Source: Bacteroidia bacterium (GTDB lineage Bacteria > Bacteroidota > Bacteroidia > J057). From it: a stretch of 64,000 nucleotides of DNA. The translations under genes and the position numbers were made by a program. The stretch spans positions 310,001-374,000 of the forward strand of contig JALEFZ010000055.1 in assembly GCA_022760475.1 (NCBI GenBank), given 5' to 3'. Shown here one piece after another: positions 52,065 through 61,119 of the stretch. How positions within the stretch are numbered: the first letter of the stretch is position 1; the number at the start of each line of letters is the position of its first letter. Below the pieces are notes generated by a model that worked only from the letters and a program-made list of their open reading frames with translations, had not been told where the DNA came from and did no database searches.

Positions 52065-52634
52065 ATGAACTTCTCTGAATTAATTTATGAGCCCTGGCCC
52101 TGGTATGTGGCAGGACCCATCATTGCGGCTATTATGTTTCTGTTGATATATTTCGGAAAGGACTTTGGGATGTCCTACAACCTAAAAACTCTCTGTGCAG
52201 CTGCTGGTGCTGATAGGGCTTCCGACTTTTTTCGTTTTGAATGGCAAAAATACAAATGGAACCTCATGGTGGTTTTGGGGGCGATTTTGGGTGGCTTCAT
52301 TTCTTCAAATTTCCTGACCAAAGATCCTTCGGTAGATATTTCGGAGGGAACCAAAGCTACATTGGTCCAGGACTTGGGCTTTGACCCCTCCGCAGCTGCT
52401 TATTTGCCAAGCGAAATCTTTGGTGTAGAGGCATTGACCAGTCCAACTGGTATTTTCATCCTGCTATTGGGTGGATTTTTGGTTGGTTTTGGCTCACGCT
52501 ATGCGGGAGGCTGTACCTCCGGTCATGCCATTAGCGGGTTGAGTAACCTGCAATTGCCTTCACTGAAGGCTACCATTGGCTTTTTTATTGGTGGCCTCAT
52601 CATGACCCATTTGATCATGCCCTTCATTTTTTAA
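52065..52634 (+). CDS. YeeE/YedE family sulfur transporter, first half-subunit
   Basis: 189 residues, about four to five helices. It contains the family Cys motif in YAGGCTSGHAISG (residue about 149), and N-terminal WPWYVAGPIIAA. YeeE/YedE proteins carry thiosulfate or other reduced sulfur species across the inner membrane through a chain of cysteines. In many bacteria the transporter is split into two half-proteins, as with the next gene, and sits with a persulfide dioxygenase, rhodanese or ArsR regulator; those partners are absent here. A palindrome at 51982-52011 probably governs expression. Confidence 0.93.
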   Translation: MNFSELIYEPWPWYVAGPIIAAIMFLLIYFGKDFGMSYNLKTLCAAAGADRASDFFRFEWQKYKWNLMVVLGAILGGFISSNFLTKDPSVDISEGTKATLVQDLGFDPSAAAYLPSEIFGVEALTSPTGIFILLLGGFLVGFGSRYAGGCTSGHAISGLSNLQLPSLKATIGFFIGGLIMTHLIMPFIF

Positions 52635-52651
52635 TCCAAAGAGCGAAAACA

Positions 52652-53065
52652 ATGAAATACTTAAAATATATCGGAGTAGGACTAATTTTTGGTGTGGTGA
52701 TGTCTAAAGCGGAAATCATCTCCTGGTATCGGATTTACGAAATGTTTCATTTCCAATCCTTTCATATGTATGGGATCATAGGATCTGCGGTATTGCTTGG
52801 GATTATTTTGACCCAGGCCATGAAAGCTGCGGAAATGAAAACAATTGAAGGAGAAACAGTAAACATTCCTCCCAAAGATTCCTTCAAGTATAAGTATTGG
52901 CTAGGAGGGATAATATTTGGTTTGGGATGGGCTTTGTCTGGAGCCTGCCCCGGACCCATGTATGTCCTGGTCGGGTATGGCCATCTCAGCATTCTTGTAG
53001 TTATATTAGGTGCTCTCCTTGGAACTTTCTCTTATGGAGTCCTTCGAAAATATCTGCCTCACTAA
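52652..53065 (+). CDS. YeeE/YedE (DUF6691-type) sulfur transporter, second half-subunit
   Basis: 137 residues with four helices. The matching Cys motif is WALSGACPGPMYVLVGYG. GLIFGVVMSKAEIISWYRIYEMFHFQSFHMYG is the characteristic N-terminus of the smaller half (first 20 residues of it are decisive: GVVMSKAEIISWYRIYEMF). It starts 17 bp after the first half-gene and must act with it, forming a pseudo-dimer that resembles a single long YeeE protein. A terminator follows immediately. Confidence 0.93.
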   Translation: MKYLKYIGVGLIFGVVMSKAEIISWYRIYEMFHFQSFHMYGIIGSAVLLGIILTQAMKAAEMKTIEGETVNIPPKDSFKYKYWLGGIIFGLGWALSGACPGPMYVLVGYGHLSILVVILGALLGTFSYGVLRKYLPH

Positions 53066-53069
53066 ATAA

Positions 53070-53097
53070 AAAACCCCCTTCACAGGGGGTTCTTTTT
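53070..53097 (+). terminator. Rho-independent terminator of the YeeE/YedE operon
   Basis: AACCCCC and GGGGGTT arms around TTCACA, then CTTTTTT. Confidence 0.9.
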
Positions 53098-53159
53098 TGG
53101 GCTGCGACCGGTCAAGAACAGGATGATATCGGGAGCCCTTTAGGAATGATGATTTTTGT

Positions 53160-53990
53160 TTAGCAGGAAGTATCTGCCTGATTTTCGTCCCAACAATGCC
53201 AATTGCTGTCGTTGAAAAACTCCAGGTTTTTCACCCTGCCGTTTTCATTTTGCTGATTCCACTGGATTTCGATGGACTCACCCGGCTTATTGGCTCCGCC
53301 AAAGATGTCAAAAGCTCTGTCGAAGGCTGCGCCTACATTTTCTCTGTATTCTATATATCCTCCTAGCCCTGGATCGGAGGCTGCTACGCTGGTGTACCTG
53401 ATCTTGAAATCACCACTGCTAAGGTCTTTCTCAAATTCAATGTCCAGGTATCCTTCTGGATTGGCAGGGTTGCGGTTGACAGTAAAATGCGCTTCAGAAA
53501 AGTCGGTGCTGGATATGCCTTTGTACCATTCAAAAGTATTCGTACTGCCTTGCTCCGTAACGTTCATGATCCATTCTACCTCCTGGAAATTATTGATATA
53601 CTGGGCAGTAAGCACAACATCGTAGGATTTTCCTCCCAGAATTGCCGGAGCTTCATAGACATAGGTCCATGAAAAAGTATCATTTCCAATATAAACTGCT
53701 CTTTGATTTACAGCTTTCCCGAATGAAGCAATGGGAATTCCTGCATGGACAGCAATAGCCGTGTTCCATACGACCAGGTTAATGGCCGAAAAAGTCCAGT
53801 TTCTATATGTGGCATTGGCATTGGGAACAGCTGTATCTGGCTCCATGGTACTCAGAGCTGTAGTTGGCATGCTAAACATTTCCTGTGGGGGGAGGTCAGG
53901 TGCTTCCTGGTTGATGGGCGGGTCTACATCACAAGAAGTGAATAAGGCAAGGCTGAGGATAAAGGCTAGAATTACTTGTAATTTCTTCAT
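53160..53990 (-). CDS. lipoprotein of unknown function
   Basis: 276 residues with a lipobox FTSC (Cys about 20). The mature protein starts with a Pro-rich stretch (DVDPPINQEAPDLPPQEM) and then seems to be a single beta-rich domain: AINLVVWNTAIAVHAGI, YDVVLTAQYINNFQEVEWIM, STNTFEWYKG, YLDIEFEKDLSSGDFKIRYT and IEIQWNQQNENGRVKNLEF. Two Cys at the end (NWHCWDENQADTSC) may form a disulfide. A DUF-like family is possible but I do not recognise one. It stands alone, probably surface or periplasmic. Confidence 0.75.
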   Translation of the reverse strand: MKKLQVILAFILSLALFTSCDVDPPINQEAPDLPPQEMFSMPTTALSTMEPDTAVPNANATYRNWTFSAINLVVWNTAIAVHAGIPIASFGKAVNQRAVYIGNDTFSWTYVYEAPAILGGKSYDVVLTAQYINNFQEVEWIMNVTEQGSTNTFEWYKGISSTDFSEAHFTVNRNPANPEGYLDIEFEKDLSSGDFKIRYTSVAASDPGLGGYIEYRENVGAAFDRAFDIFGGANKPGESIEIQWNQQNENGRVKNLEFFNDSNWHCWDENQADTSC

Positions 53991-54115
53991 AACAGTGTGT
54001 CGTTAAGTGTAAAAGAAAAGTTTGTTGTTTGCCCTTATTACCCTGCTTTTTATCCTTACCCTTAGTCTGCCCTGGAAAAAATTAAAAATTAGTTGGGCTA
54101 ACTGAGTGGACATAG

Positions 54116-54141
54116 AAAAAGCTGCCCAAGAGGAGCAGCCT
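54116..54141 (-). terminator. probable terminator of the beta-propeller lipoprotein gene
   Basis: On the minus strand GGCTGC and GCAGC(T) pair across TCCTCTTGG and run into TTTTTC. 33 bp after the stop codon. Confidence 0.6.
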
Positions 54142-54173
54142 TACCATTTTTGTTTGAATAAGAAATCTTTGAT

Positions 54174-55184
54174 TTAGTTCCAATCCAGGGGATAATCGGC
54201 CTCAGAAAATCCAATAGACCAAAGCAGGTACAGGGGGCGCTTCGCACCGTGATACCATAATTTCAATTTCCCATCTTCAATGAATCCATCTGGGGCTGTA
54301 ACCTCACCTTTCCAACCTTTCCCAAATGGGACGATGGTTTCAGGATAAACTTCATAGCCGCTTTCAAAACTTTTGGATCTGGCTATCCCTATTGACTTGT
54401 CAGTAGAGAATGGAATGTACCAATAGCCGTCTTCTGATTTTATGAGGCTTGCTTCATTTACATCAGGGGTATATGGAACGTCATTTGGCCCTAACAAGAC
54501 TTGATCCATCTTTGTCCATTTTATCCCATCATCAGAGGTAGCTCCAAGGATACGAATACCTGCATTTGCTCCTCTCCAATTATCAGCTACATTCCAGCCT
54601 GCATATATCATGTAAAACTTACCATTGTCCAGGATTACGCCTGGGCTGGTCAATGCATGTCTGTCGTTGGTATTTTCATCTGTGGTGTCACGCTGAAGAA
54701 TGGCCTTTTCCAGACTTTGGGGGTGCCTGGTAAACTTGAATCCATCGTTAGAAGTCGCCAAGCCAATTTCGTAATTGTTGACATGCTTATTATCCTTGTC
54801 CTTGGGTCTGTAACCCGTATAGTACATCCAAAATTCATCACCCACCCTGATCACATCTACGGTTTCAAGAACTTGATCCCAGGCATCATCTCTACCATTT
54901 AGCACACCAAAATCATCATTTGAGTTCCCATCCGGAGATTGCCAGGTCTTTCCTGAGTCAACTGAAATGACCAAGCCGATTTTTTGGTTTTCCGCAGAAT
55001 AGTACATAAAGGTAGTATCTCCTACCACTAAAATGGAAGGGTCGGCTGCAATATTAAACGGACTTTGAAAGACAGGCTCTTCGTTATGGTTGAATAGGTC
55101 GCTTAGCGGGAGTACAGATTTGTTGCTACAACCAAAGCCTGAGAGTAGGATTAAGAAAAAGGGAATAAATAATTTTTCATTCAT
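54174..55184 (-). CDS. five-bladed beta-propeller glycosidase-like lipoprotein (GH43/GH32-like)
   Basis: 336 residues with a lipobox GFGC (Cys about 19). Repeated blades carry ADPSILVVGDTTFMYYSAE, VIRVGDEFWMYYTGYR, SPGVILDNGKFYMIYAGW and ASLIKSEDGYWYIPFSTD, and a late GEVTAPDGFIEDGKLKLWYHG. The DPS Asp of the first blade and a Glu in the EAS or GEVTAP segment are candidate catalytic residues of the GH43/GH32/GH130-like propeller superfamily. The substrate is unknown, and some such proteins only bind sugars. It is upstream of the lipoprotein gene at 53160 but separated by 183 bp and a terminator, so not clearly in one operon. Confidence 0.82.
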   Translation of the reverse strand: MNEKLFIPFFLILLSGFGCSNKSVLPLSDLFNHNEEPVFQSPFNIAADPSILVVGDTTFMYYSAENQKIGLVISVDSGKTWQSPDGNSNDDFGVLNGRDDAWDQVLETVDVIRVGDEFWMYYTGYRPKDKDNKHVNNYEIGLATSNDGFKFTRHPQSLEKAILQRDTTDENTNDRHALTSPGVILDNGKFYMIYAGWNVADNWRGANAGIRILGATSDDGIKWTKMDQVLLGPNDVPYTPDVNEASLIKSEDGYWYIPFSTDKSIGIARSKSFESGYEVYPETIVPFGKGWKGEVTAPDGFIEDGKLKLWYHGAKRPLYLLWSIGFSEADYPLDWN

Positions 55185-55256
55185 GATCGTAAAAAATTAA
55201 TGGTTTTCCCTTTCAATACCCTGGGGTATCGACTTACCCTTAGTCAGAAAAAAAAC

Positions 55257-56066
55257 TTATTGAGCTATGAGTGTATCTGTCAGAACTGCGCAGGTGGAGA
55301 AAAAGCCCAAGGCGTCAGGCTGAATATTGGTAGGGGTATTGCTGGAAGTGGAGAAATAGAAATTGCCATTCCATTCTGTCTCAATGAGCATGCTTTGCAA
55401 GAATTTGGCAAAGTCTTCGTTCAAACCCAATTTTTTAATGCTTACAATGCTCCCTTTGGGAAAGACTAAGTCTTCCCGAATGGGGCGAATGATCTCATTG
55501 ATGTGTATAGTGCTGAAGTTGTAGAAGTAGCTTCTGGCTTGGGCAGGTCCGGAGTCTGTCAGGTGCGACCAGTCGATATTGACCTCATACATGGCATCTT
55601 GTGTAGGGTCAAAAATTTCTCCAATCTTTGTCAACGCCAATAGGCTATCGTGATTAGGAACAAGGTCAAATTTAATTTCTGGCACTGGCAATACCTTTGA
55701 GAGTTGGCTCTCTGCTCGAAGCGTATCTCCCTGCCATCGGATATTTAGTCGATAGACCTGGCTGTCTTTGATCCCAAATGGAACTTCACTATTGTAGGTA
55801 GATCGACTGGAATCCAGGAAAAAGTCCAACCTCTGGCCCCCGGTAGATACCCAGACTTCCGCATCCTCAACATAGGGAAAGCCCCCGTTCAAACTCCCGC
55901 TAGTTCGACTCAGGTAAATGCTTTGGATCATGAATTGATCGGTAAGAACTGCCTGTACCACCAAGCGATCATCTGGCTGGCTTTGAATCTCCCAAGCGAT
56001 TCTTTCTTCACAGGAGAGAATCAAAAAGCAGCTAAGGAGCAGAATTATATAGCGGAGCTTGCTCAT
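55257..56066 (-). CDS. DUF4249 family lipoprotein, partner of the TonB receptor
   Basis: 269 residues with a lipobox ILSC (Cys about 19). The family pattern is visible: LVVQAVLTDQFMIQSIYLSRT, VEDAEVWVSTGG, VYRLNIRWQGDTLRAESQLSKVLPVP, and at the C-terminus TNIQPDALGFFSTCA, typical of DUF4249. These lipoproteins commonly follow STN-TonB receptors in Bacteroidota, and are thought to act with them at the outer membrane in ligand capture, in place of SusD. Here its start is only 4 bp from the receptor's stop codon, so the two are cotranscribed. Confidence 0.9.
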   Translation of the reverse strand: MSKLRYIILLLSCFLILSCEERIAWEIQSQPDDRLVVQAVLTDQFMIQSIYLSRTSGSLNGGFPYVEDAEVWVSTGGQRLDFFLDSSRSTYNSEVPFGIKDSQVYRLNIRWQGDTLRAESQLSKVLPVPEIKFDLVPNHDSLLALTKIGEIFDPTQDAMYEVNIDWSHLTDSGPAQARSYFYNFSTIHINEIIRPIREDLVFPKGSIVSIKKLGLNEDFAKFLQSMLIETEWNGNFYFSTSSNTPTNIQPDALGFFSTCAVLTDTLIAQ

Positions 56067-56070
56067 AAAA

Positions 56071-58689
56071 TTAGATGCTAAATCTATAGGTGATGGAAGG
56101 GAAAAACCTGACCAGGTACAACTGGGTCTCCCCTAGGGGTTTATCCAGCAGTACATTGCTTTCCACCCGAAAGGGTGCCGCGATTTTCTCAACTTTATTG
56201 AAACGGACGGCGATCAGGTTTCGGTGCGCAAGCAGGTTGTTGACAGACAGGGTAAGATCATGTTGGAATCGGCCTGATTTATTGGCTTTCAATTTCATCT
56301 TATAAGAAACATCCAAACGGTGATAAGCCGGAAGTCTGTCATTGTGTTTCTCTCCATAAATGGGTACTTGCTGTTCATTAAACTGAAAAAATCCTACCGG
56401 GCTTGTAAAAGGGGAGCCACTATAAGAAATCCAGTAAAAAGACCATTCTCTGTTTTTGGGAGATTGGTAATGTAAAAAGGCTGAAAAGTCATGTGGCCTG
56501 TCCTGAAAGGCAGGGTAACTTTGGTTGTTGTTGATGTCCCTCGTCTGGCGAATGACCCTTGAATAGTTGTATGAAAGCCATCCATCCCATCTTTTCCACG
56601 CTTTTTGGATCATAAACTCGAATCCGTAAGCGCGGGTAGTGCCAAACCTCAAGTCCCCTTCGAGGAAGGGATTCAGGAAGGTCTGGGTATTTCCTTCAAA
56701 ATCAACCTGATTTAGCAGGCTTTTGTGGTAAATGGCTGCGCTTATTTCGAGTTTATTCTCTTCAAAATAATTCAGGTAGTTCAAAGACCATTGTCTTGCC
56801 TCTTGTGGTCTGATGTTGGGGGATGCCGGTAACCATTGTTCCAGAGTAGTGAAGGGTGAAATGGAGTTAGATACGAATTGGAGGTATTGGTGGTACTGTC
56901 CGAAACCAAAATTCAATAAAGAAGACTCACTCAATTTTATTCTGAGGTTCAGCCTGGGATCAAGGTTGAAATATCGATGATAGGCGCCAACAGCAGCCTG
57001 AATGGTGTCGACCAGATTGTATTGGTCATCGAAGGTATAATAGGTACTTGGGCCCAGGTTCGCCCAGCTCAAGGCTCGCCATCCTCCATTTAGCCGAATT
57101 TTGGCTGTGATATCCCATTGACCTTGGTAGTAGAGAACGGTTTTTTGGGAAAGCTCCGACTTGAAGTTGGGAAGGATGACCAAACTGGAATCCTGGCTTA
57201 GTTGGCCGGGATTGGTGAAATACCACTGGCGTTCGAAGCCAAATTTCGACCTAAATCCGGGATTGGTATAATGAGTGAAATCGCTTTTGATGCTCAACAT
57301 CCCCAGTTCTTGATTCCATCTTGTCGGATTCAGAAAGGCTCTCGTGGCATAGGAACCTGTGTGAAGGGTGGTATTGGAGAACATTTTGGGTCCAAAAACA
57401 TGGTTCCACCTTAGGGTGGAGGCAGAAGTACCCCAATCAATACCTATGGCGCCTGCCTGTGTCCGGTTCTGACTTCCCAGAAAGTCCGAACCCAAAATCC
57501 CGGTAAAGAATAACCTGTTTTTATCGTTCAATTTGCGGTTCCACTTGATCTGGAAATCATAAAAGCTCGCGTCATAATCCGGAGTAATTCTCCCGTACAA
57601 CCAGCGAAAGTTTGACCTCCTAAGCGTTACAAAAAGCGAACTTTTTTCCTTCTTAATGGGAGTTTCAAAGGAAATTCGGTATACAAATGGATTAACTGCT
57701 CCACTGAGCCCTCCTTTTTTCAGGTTTCCGTCTTTGGTTCTGATGCTTACAATAGACGAGAGCCTATCCCCCATGTTTGCGGGCATGTTGCTTTTGTAGA
57801 CAGAAATGCTTTTTGCGAAGTCTGGCACAAATACCGAATAAAACCCAAAGAGATGGGAAGGGTTAAAAATTGGTGCATCATCAATGAAGATGATGTTTTG
57901 ATCCCGGCTTCCTCCCCGGCTATAAAAATAGGCTGAGCCATCGCTGTGCATTTTTATGCCAGTAAGGCTTTGGAGGGAATTGACAATACCTGGCTCTCCT
58001 GCAAATTCAGGTAGTTTTTTTAGTTCATTTGGAGAGATCTCAAGGGCGTCCAATTGTTTCTTTTCAAGGATGTCCTCAAGCGGAGGTGCGATCTCAACTG
58101 TCGGGAGGTCATAAGAAAGCGGACTAAGGTCAATTTTTTGGAGGATATTTCTGCTAAGCCTGATCGAAACCCCTCGTTTCTGATAACCATAATGGAAGCA
58201 GATCAATTGGTGGTCTCCTTCTTCAAGGGTGAGGGAAAAAAAGCCAAATTCATTGGTGAAGGTGCCAATAGACTTGCCAGGGATGCCAATGGCAGCCCCG
58301 ATGAGGCTCTCACCCGATTGACTGTCAGATAAATATCCGCTGAAGGTGAACTTTTTAGGCTCAGGTTTGGGGGCTTTCAGGATGATTTGCCTGCCAATGA
58401 TTTGATAAGATATTCCCGTCTTGTTTTGAATTATTTTGAGACATTTTCCCAAATCCTTCTCCTTGACCTGGAAATCAATTTTTTGTTGGGTGTCTACCGC
58501 GTCTGGATTGTATGAAAAATTGAAGCCTGTTTGCTGACTGATTTGTTGTAAAACTTCGCTGAGGCTAAGGTCATTTACAGAGATACTCACTGCCTTTTCA
58601 GCTTGTCCAAAACTTGGGAGGCAATAGAGCATGATCAAAGACAAAATTGCCAAAGTACGGAGCAGCTTGCCATGACATCCTTGAATCAT
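56071..58689 (-). CDS. STN-domain TonB-dependent receptor (FecA-like, regulated by FecR/sigma)
   Basis: 872 residues. Signal peptide (cut near PSFGQ), then an STN domain (VSISVNDLSLSEVLQQIS to SYQIIGRQIILK, about 32-108), which contacts the periplasmic FecR domain in surface signalling. A carboxypeptidase-regulatory-like sandwich (GYLSDSQSGESLIGAAI ... TFTNEFGFFSLTL) and the plug (LPEFAGEPGIVNSLQSLTGI, FYSRGGSRDQNIIFIDDAPI) precede the barrel, which ends in FFPSITYRFSI. It imports an unknown ligand and signals its presence to FecR. The order sigma-FecR-receptor-DUF4249 is a complete cell-surface signalling operon. No SusD gene is present. Confidence 0.95.
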   Translation of the reverse strand: MIQGCHGKLLRTLAILSLIMLYCLPSFGQAEKAVSISVNDLSLSEVLQQISQQTGFNFSYNPDAVDTQQKIDFQVKEKDLGKCLKIIQNKTGISYQIIGRQIILKAPKPEPKKFTFSGYLSDSQSGESLIGAAIGIPGKSIGTFTNEFGFFSLTLEEGDHQLICFHYGYQKRGVSIRLSRNILQKIDLSPLSYDLPTVEIAPPLEDILEKKQLDALEISPNELKKLPEFAGEPGIVNSLQSLTGIKMHSDGSAYFYSRGGSRDQNIIFIDDAPIFNPSHLFGFYSVFVPDFAKSISVYKSNMPANMGDRLSSIVSIRTKDGNLKKGGLSGAVNPFVYRISFETPIKKEKSSLFVTLRRSNFRWLYGRITPDYDASFYDFQIKWNRKLNDKNRLFFTGILGSDFLGSQNRTQAGAIGIDWGTSASTLRWNHVFGPKMFSNTTLHTGSYATRAFLNPTRWNQELGMLSIKSDFTHYTNPGFRSKFGFERQWYFTNPGQLSQDSSLVILPNFKSELSQKTVLYYQGQWDITAKIRLNGGWRALSWANLGPSTYYTFDDQYNLVDTIQAAVGAYHRYFNLDPRLNLRIKLSESSLLNFGFGQYHQYLQFVSNSISPFTTLEQWLPASPNIRPQEARQWSLNYLNYFEENKLEISAAIYHKSLLNQVDFEGNTQTFLNPFLEGDLRFGTTRAYGFEFMIQKAWKRWDGWLSYNYSRVIRQTRDINNNQSYPAFQDRPHDFSAFLHYQSPKNREWSFYWISYSGSPFTSPVGFFQFNEQQVPIYGEKHNDRLPAYHRLDVSYKMKLKANKSGRFQHDLTLSVNNLLAHRNLIAVRFNKVEKIAAPFRVESNVLLDKPLGETQLYLVRFFPSITYRFSI

Positions 58690-58706
58690 AGAAAATGGCG
58701 TTTTCT

Positions 58707-59702
58707 TTAGTTACAAGTACCAGAGAAGAGATAGGCGTTTTCTTCTTTTTTGACATTGATATTCAAAGAGTTGGCAATAACTGTGAGTATCTCTCTGAGG
58801 CTTTCGTCAGTAAATGTCCCTGTAAACTTACAGTTTTTAAGGCTTTCGTTTTCGAGCTTTATCTTCTTGTCAAAATGCCTTCCCAACACCTCAATTATTC
58901 CACCCAAAGGTGTCTTGTCAAAAATCAGGCTATCCTGTGCAAATGAGAGATAATTTTGGTCGGTATTGGGGCTCTTTACCAGTTTTTGCTGCCCGAGGTC
59001 AAACACCGCCTTTTCATTAGCCAACAGCTCTACAGAATCCAGACCCGGGGAACTCACCCTGACATGGCCGGAGGCCACAATCACTTCAGCCTTTTGCCTG
59101 TCATCTCTGGCATCTACCAGAAAGGCAGTGCCAAGAACCCTTACTTGAATGCTATTGGTCACTACTTCAAGTGGGTGCTCGACATCCCGAGCGACCTTTA
59201 GAAAGGCTACCCCTTCTAATTGAAGTTTTCGATTTCCGTTTTCATCCTTGGGTAAAAAGGTAATCCGTGTATTTTTATTCAAATGGGCTTTTGTGCCATC
59301 TGCCAATTCCACCTGCATGTCTTGTTCAGCAGTAGCAAATGTTTGAGGTGCCTGGGTATTGACATTGTTGATGAGCCAAATGCCCAGGATCAAAACGGCT
59401 ACTACCGCTGCAGCGAGTAAAAGCCATCTGCCTGTATTTCGCCTTGAAGCCAAAGGGACTACCTTTGCCTGAGGGAACAGTTCTTTGCTGGTTTTTTTCC
59501 AGAGCTGATTTACATCCACTTTTCTTTCGTCCATGGTAGCACCTGTGAGCATCCATGCCTTTTTGAAAGCCTTGAAAGTGTGTCGGTTTTCAGAATCAGC
59601 CATTACCCATGCCTCCAACTCCTCAATCTCTTGAGGGCTGGCATTACCACTGAGGTACTTTGCCATGAGTTCTTCTATTTGGCTATTTTCTTCTGATTCC
59701 AT
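58707..59702 (-). CDS. FecR-family anti-sigma factor
   Basis: 331 residues from ATG 59702 (MESEENSQIEELMAKYLSG); a TTG one codon earlier is also open. The N-terminal cytoplasmic anti-sigma domain has the typical LSGNASPQEIEELEAWVMADSENR run. A membrane helix (GRWLLLAAAVVAVLILGIWLI, about 92-112) leads to a FecR beta domain (VELADGTKAHLNKNTRITF, VAFLKVARD, VRVLGTAFLVDARDD) and a DUF4974-type C-terminal domain (YLSFAQDSLIFDKTPLGGII ... KFTGTFTDESLREIL). It holds the ECF sigma factor until the receptor signals. It sits between the sigma gene and the receptor gene. Confidence 0.96.
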   Translation of the reverse strand: MESEENSQIEELMAKYLSGNASPQEIEELEAWVMADSENRHTFKAFKKAWMLTGATMDERKVDVNQLWKKTSKELFPQAKVVPLASRRNTGRWLLLAAAVVAVLILGIWLINNVNTQAPQTFATAEQDMQVELADGTKAHLNKNTRITFLPKDENGNRKLQLEGVAFLKVARDVEHPLEVVTNSIQVRVLGTAFLVDARDDRQKAEVIVASGHVRVSSPGLDSVELLANEKAVFDLGQQKLVKSPNTDQNYLSFAQDSLIFDKTPLGGIIEVLGRHFDKKIKLENESLKNCKFTGTFTDESLREILTVIANSLNINVKKEENAYLFSGTCN

Positions 59703-59766
59703 CAACTTAATTTTATTCTACTCTAATGATGTTACACAAAAAGTCAGTTGTACCCTTAGGCCTTCA

Positions 59767-60333
59767 TTAATTTTTATTCACAAAAATAGTAAGTAGCAAA
59801 AGGATCAGGCCTAGCCATTGGGCAAGGTATTTTCTAAGGCTTTTGATGGCCTTGCTCATATGTGCTTCTACCGTTTTTTGGGAAAGCTCCAACTCTTCTG
59901 CAATTTCTTTGTACTTCATTCCCCTAAAGCGGCTCATCTCAAATACCAATCGGCATTTTTCGGGAAGTGCATTGAGGGCTTCCTCAATCTGCTCCCTGAG
60001 CTCCTCTTCTGCCAAGGGGTCCTCTTCTACGGAAACTTCGAGATCACCACAATCTACATCTAAAAGCTTGCTCCGGTACTTTTTCTGATCGCGGAGGTAA
60101 TTGAGGCAGCGGTTTTTCAGAATGGTGAATAAGTATGACTTAACGGAAAGTTGAGTATCGATGCTTTCGCGTTTTTCCCACAGAGTGATGAAGACCTTTT
60201 GCGTCAAATCCTGGGCCAACTCATCATCCCCAACATATTGCCGTGCAAAGTTGCATAAGAATTGGAAATGCGACTTGAAGAGGTCTTCAAATTGCGATTC
60301 CGTCAGGTACGTATGTGAGGAGCTTTCCGACAT
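59767..60333 (-). CDS. ECF RNA polymerase sigma-70 factor (FecI-like)
   Basis: 188 residues. Region 2 (about 13-80): LFKSHFQFLCNFARQYVGD, AQDLTQKVFITLWEKRE and LFTILKNRCLNYLRD. Region 4 (about 118-168): LPEKCRLVFEMSRFRGMKYKEIAEEL and the HTH LSQKTVEAHMSKAIKSLRKY. The C-terminus carries a hydrophobic tail (WLGLILLLLTIFV), which in Bacteroidota ECF factors may tether the protein to the membrane. It is the first gene of the surface-signalling operon and should drive transcription of the receptor when released from FecR. Autoregulation is likely but no promoter was identified. Confidence 0.95.
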   Translation of the reverse strand: MSESSSHTYLTESQFEDLFKSHFQFLCNFARQYVGDDELAQDLTQKVFITLWEKRESIDTQLSVKSYLFTILKNRCLNYLRDQKKYRSKLLDVDCGDLEVSVEEDPLAEEELREQIEEALNALPEKCRLVFEMSRFRGMKYKEIAEELELSQKTVEAHMSKAIKSLRKYLAQWLGLILLLLTIFVNKN

Positions 60334-60393
60334 ATTGCTGGATAGAAGTTAAGCAATTGGCAGAAGAGAATTGCTTTCTTTGCGAAATAGTTA

Positions 60394-61119
60394 TCACTGA
60401 AAGAATATCCATTCGACAATTTCCTCTTTTTTGCTGCGGCTGATGGGAATTTTGTGCTGACCAATTTCAAGCATATTGCCGTCCAGGCTTTTGACCCTTT
60501 TCCTCGCAACGATATAAGATTTATGAACTCGGATGAATTCTTCACTTGGAAGAATTTCTTCCAGTTTTTTAAGACTCTCAAGCGTAACCAGTCTTTGGTC
60601 CTTACAAATCAGGCGTACATATTCCTTTAAGCCTTCAATAAAGAGGATGTCTTCAAAAAATACCTTTACAATTTTGCCATCAGCTTTGACTGAAAAATAG
60701 TCCTTATTAGGGCTTGGGATGGGAGCTGGTGCAGGACTGGTTTTTTCCTGGTAGCGGAGGTAGTGTTGTTCCTTGGCTTTATTGACAGCCTGGAGAAAGC
60801 GTTCAAATGAAAAGGGCTTAAGAAGATAATCTATGGCATTCAGGTCGAAGGCTTCCAGGGCGTATTCGCTGTAAGCAGTGGTAAAGATGACCAATGGAGG
60901 ATTCTTCAAGGTTTTCAGCAGGTTATTTCCTGATAGTGTAGGCATCTGTATGTCAAGGAATAGCAAATCTACTGTTTGCTTGTTAAGGATATCCAAAGCC
61001 TTGATTGGAGATTTTACACGATCTACAATCTCAAGTTCAGGAATATTCTTGCTGTACTCCCCCAACAACTTAAGGGCAAGGTATTCATCATCTACCAGTA
61101 GGGTTCTGATTTTATCCAT
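60394..61119 (-). CDS. LytTR-family DNA-binding response regulator
   Basis: 241 residues. The receiver domain has LLVDDE, the phospho-acceptor Asp56 in LLFLDIQMP, and IFTTAYSEYALEAFDLNAIDYLLKPF. The LytTR domain has FSVKADGKIVKVFFEDILFIEGLKEY and SEEFIRVHKSYIVARKRV. It starts eight bases inside the kinase gene that precedes it, so the two are translationally coupled as a pair. In Bacteroidota such LytS/LytTR pairs regulate envelope or sugar-related genes; the target here is unknown. Confidence 0.96.
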   Translation of the reverse strand: MDKIRTLLVDDEYLALKLLGEYSKNIPELEIVDRVKSPIKALDILNKQTVDLLFLDIQMPTLSGNNLLKTLKNPPLVIFTTAYSEYALEAFDLNAIDYLLKPFSFERFLQAVNKAKEQHYLRYQEKTSPAPAPIPSPNKDYFSVKADGKIVKVFFEDILFIEGLKEYVRLICKDQRLVTLESLKKLEEILPSEEFIRVHKSYIVARKRVKSLDGNMLEIGQHKIPISRSKKEEIVEWIFFQ

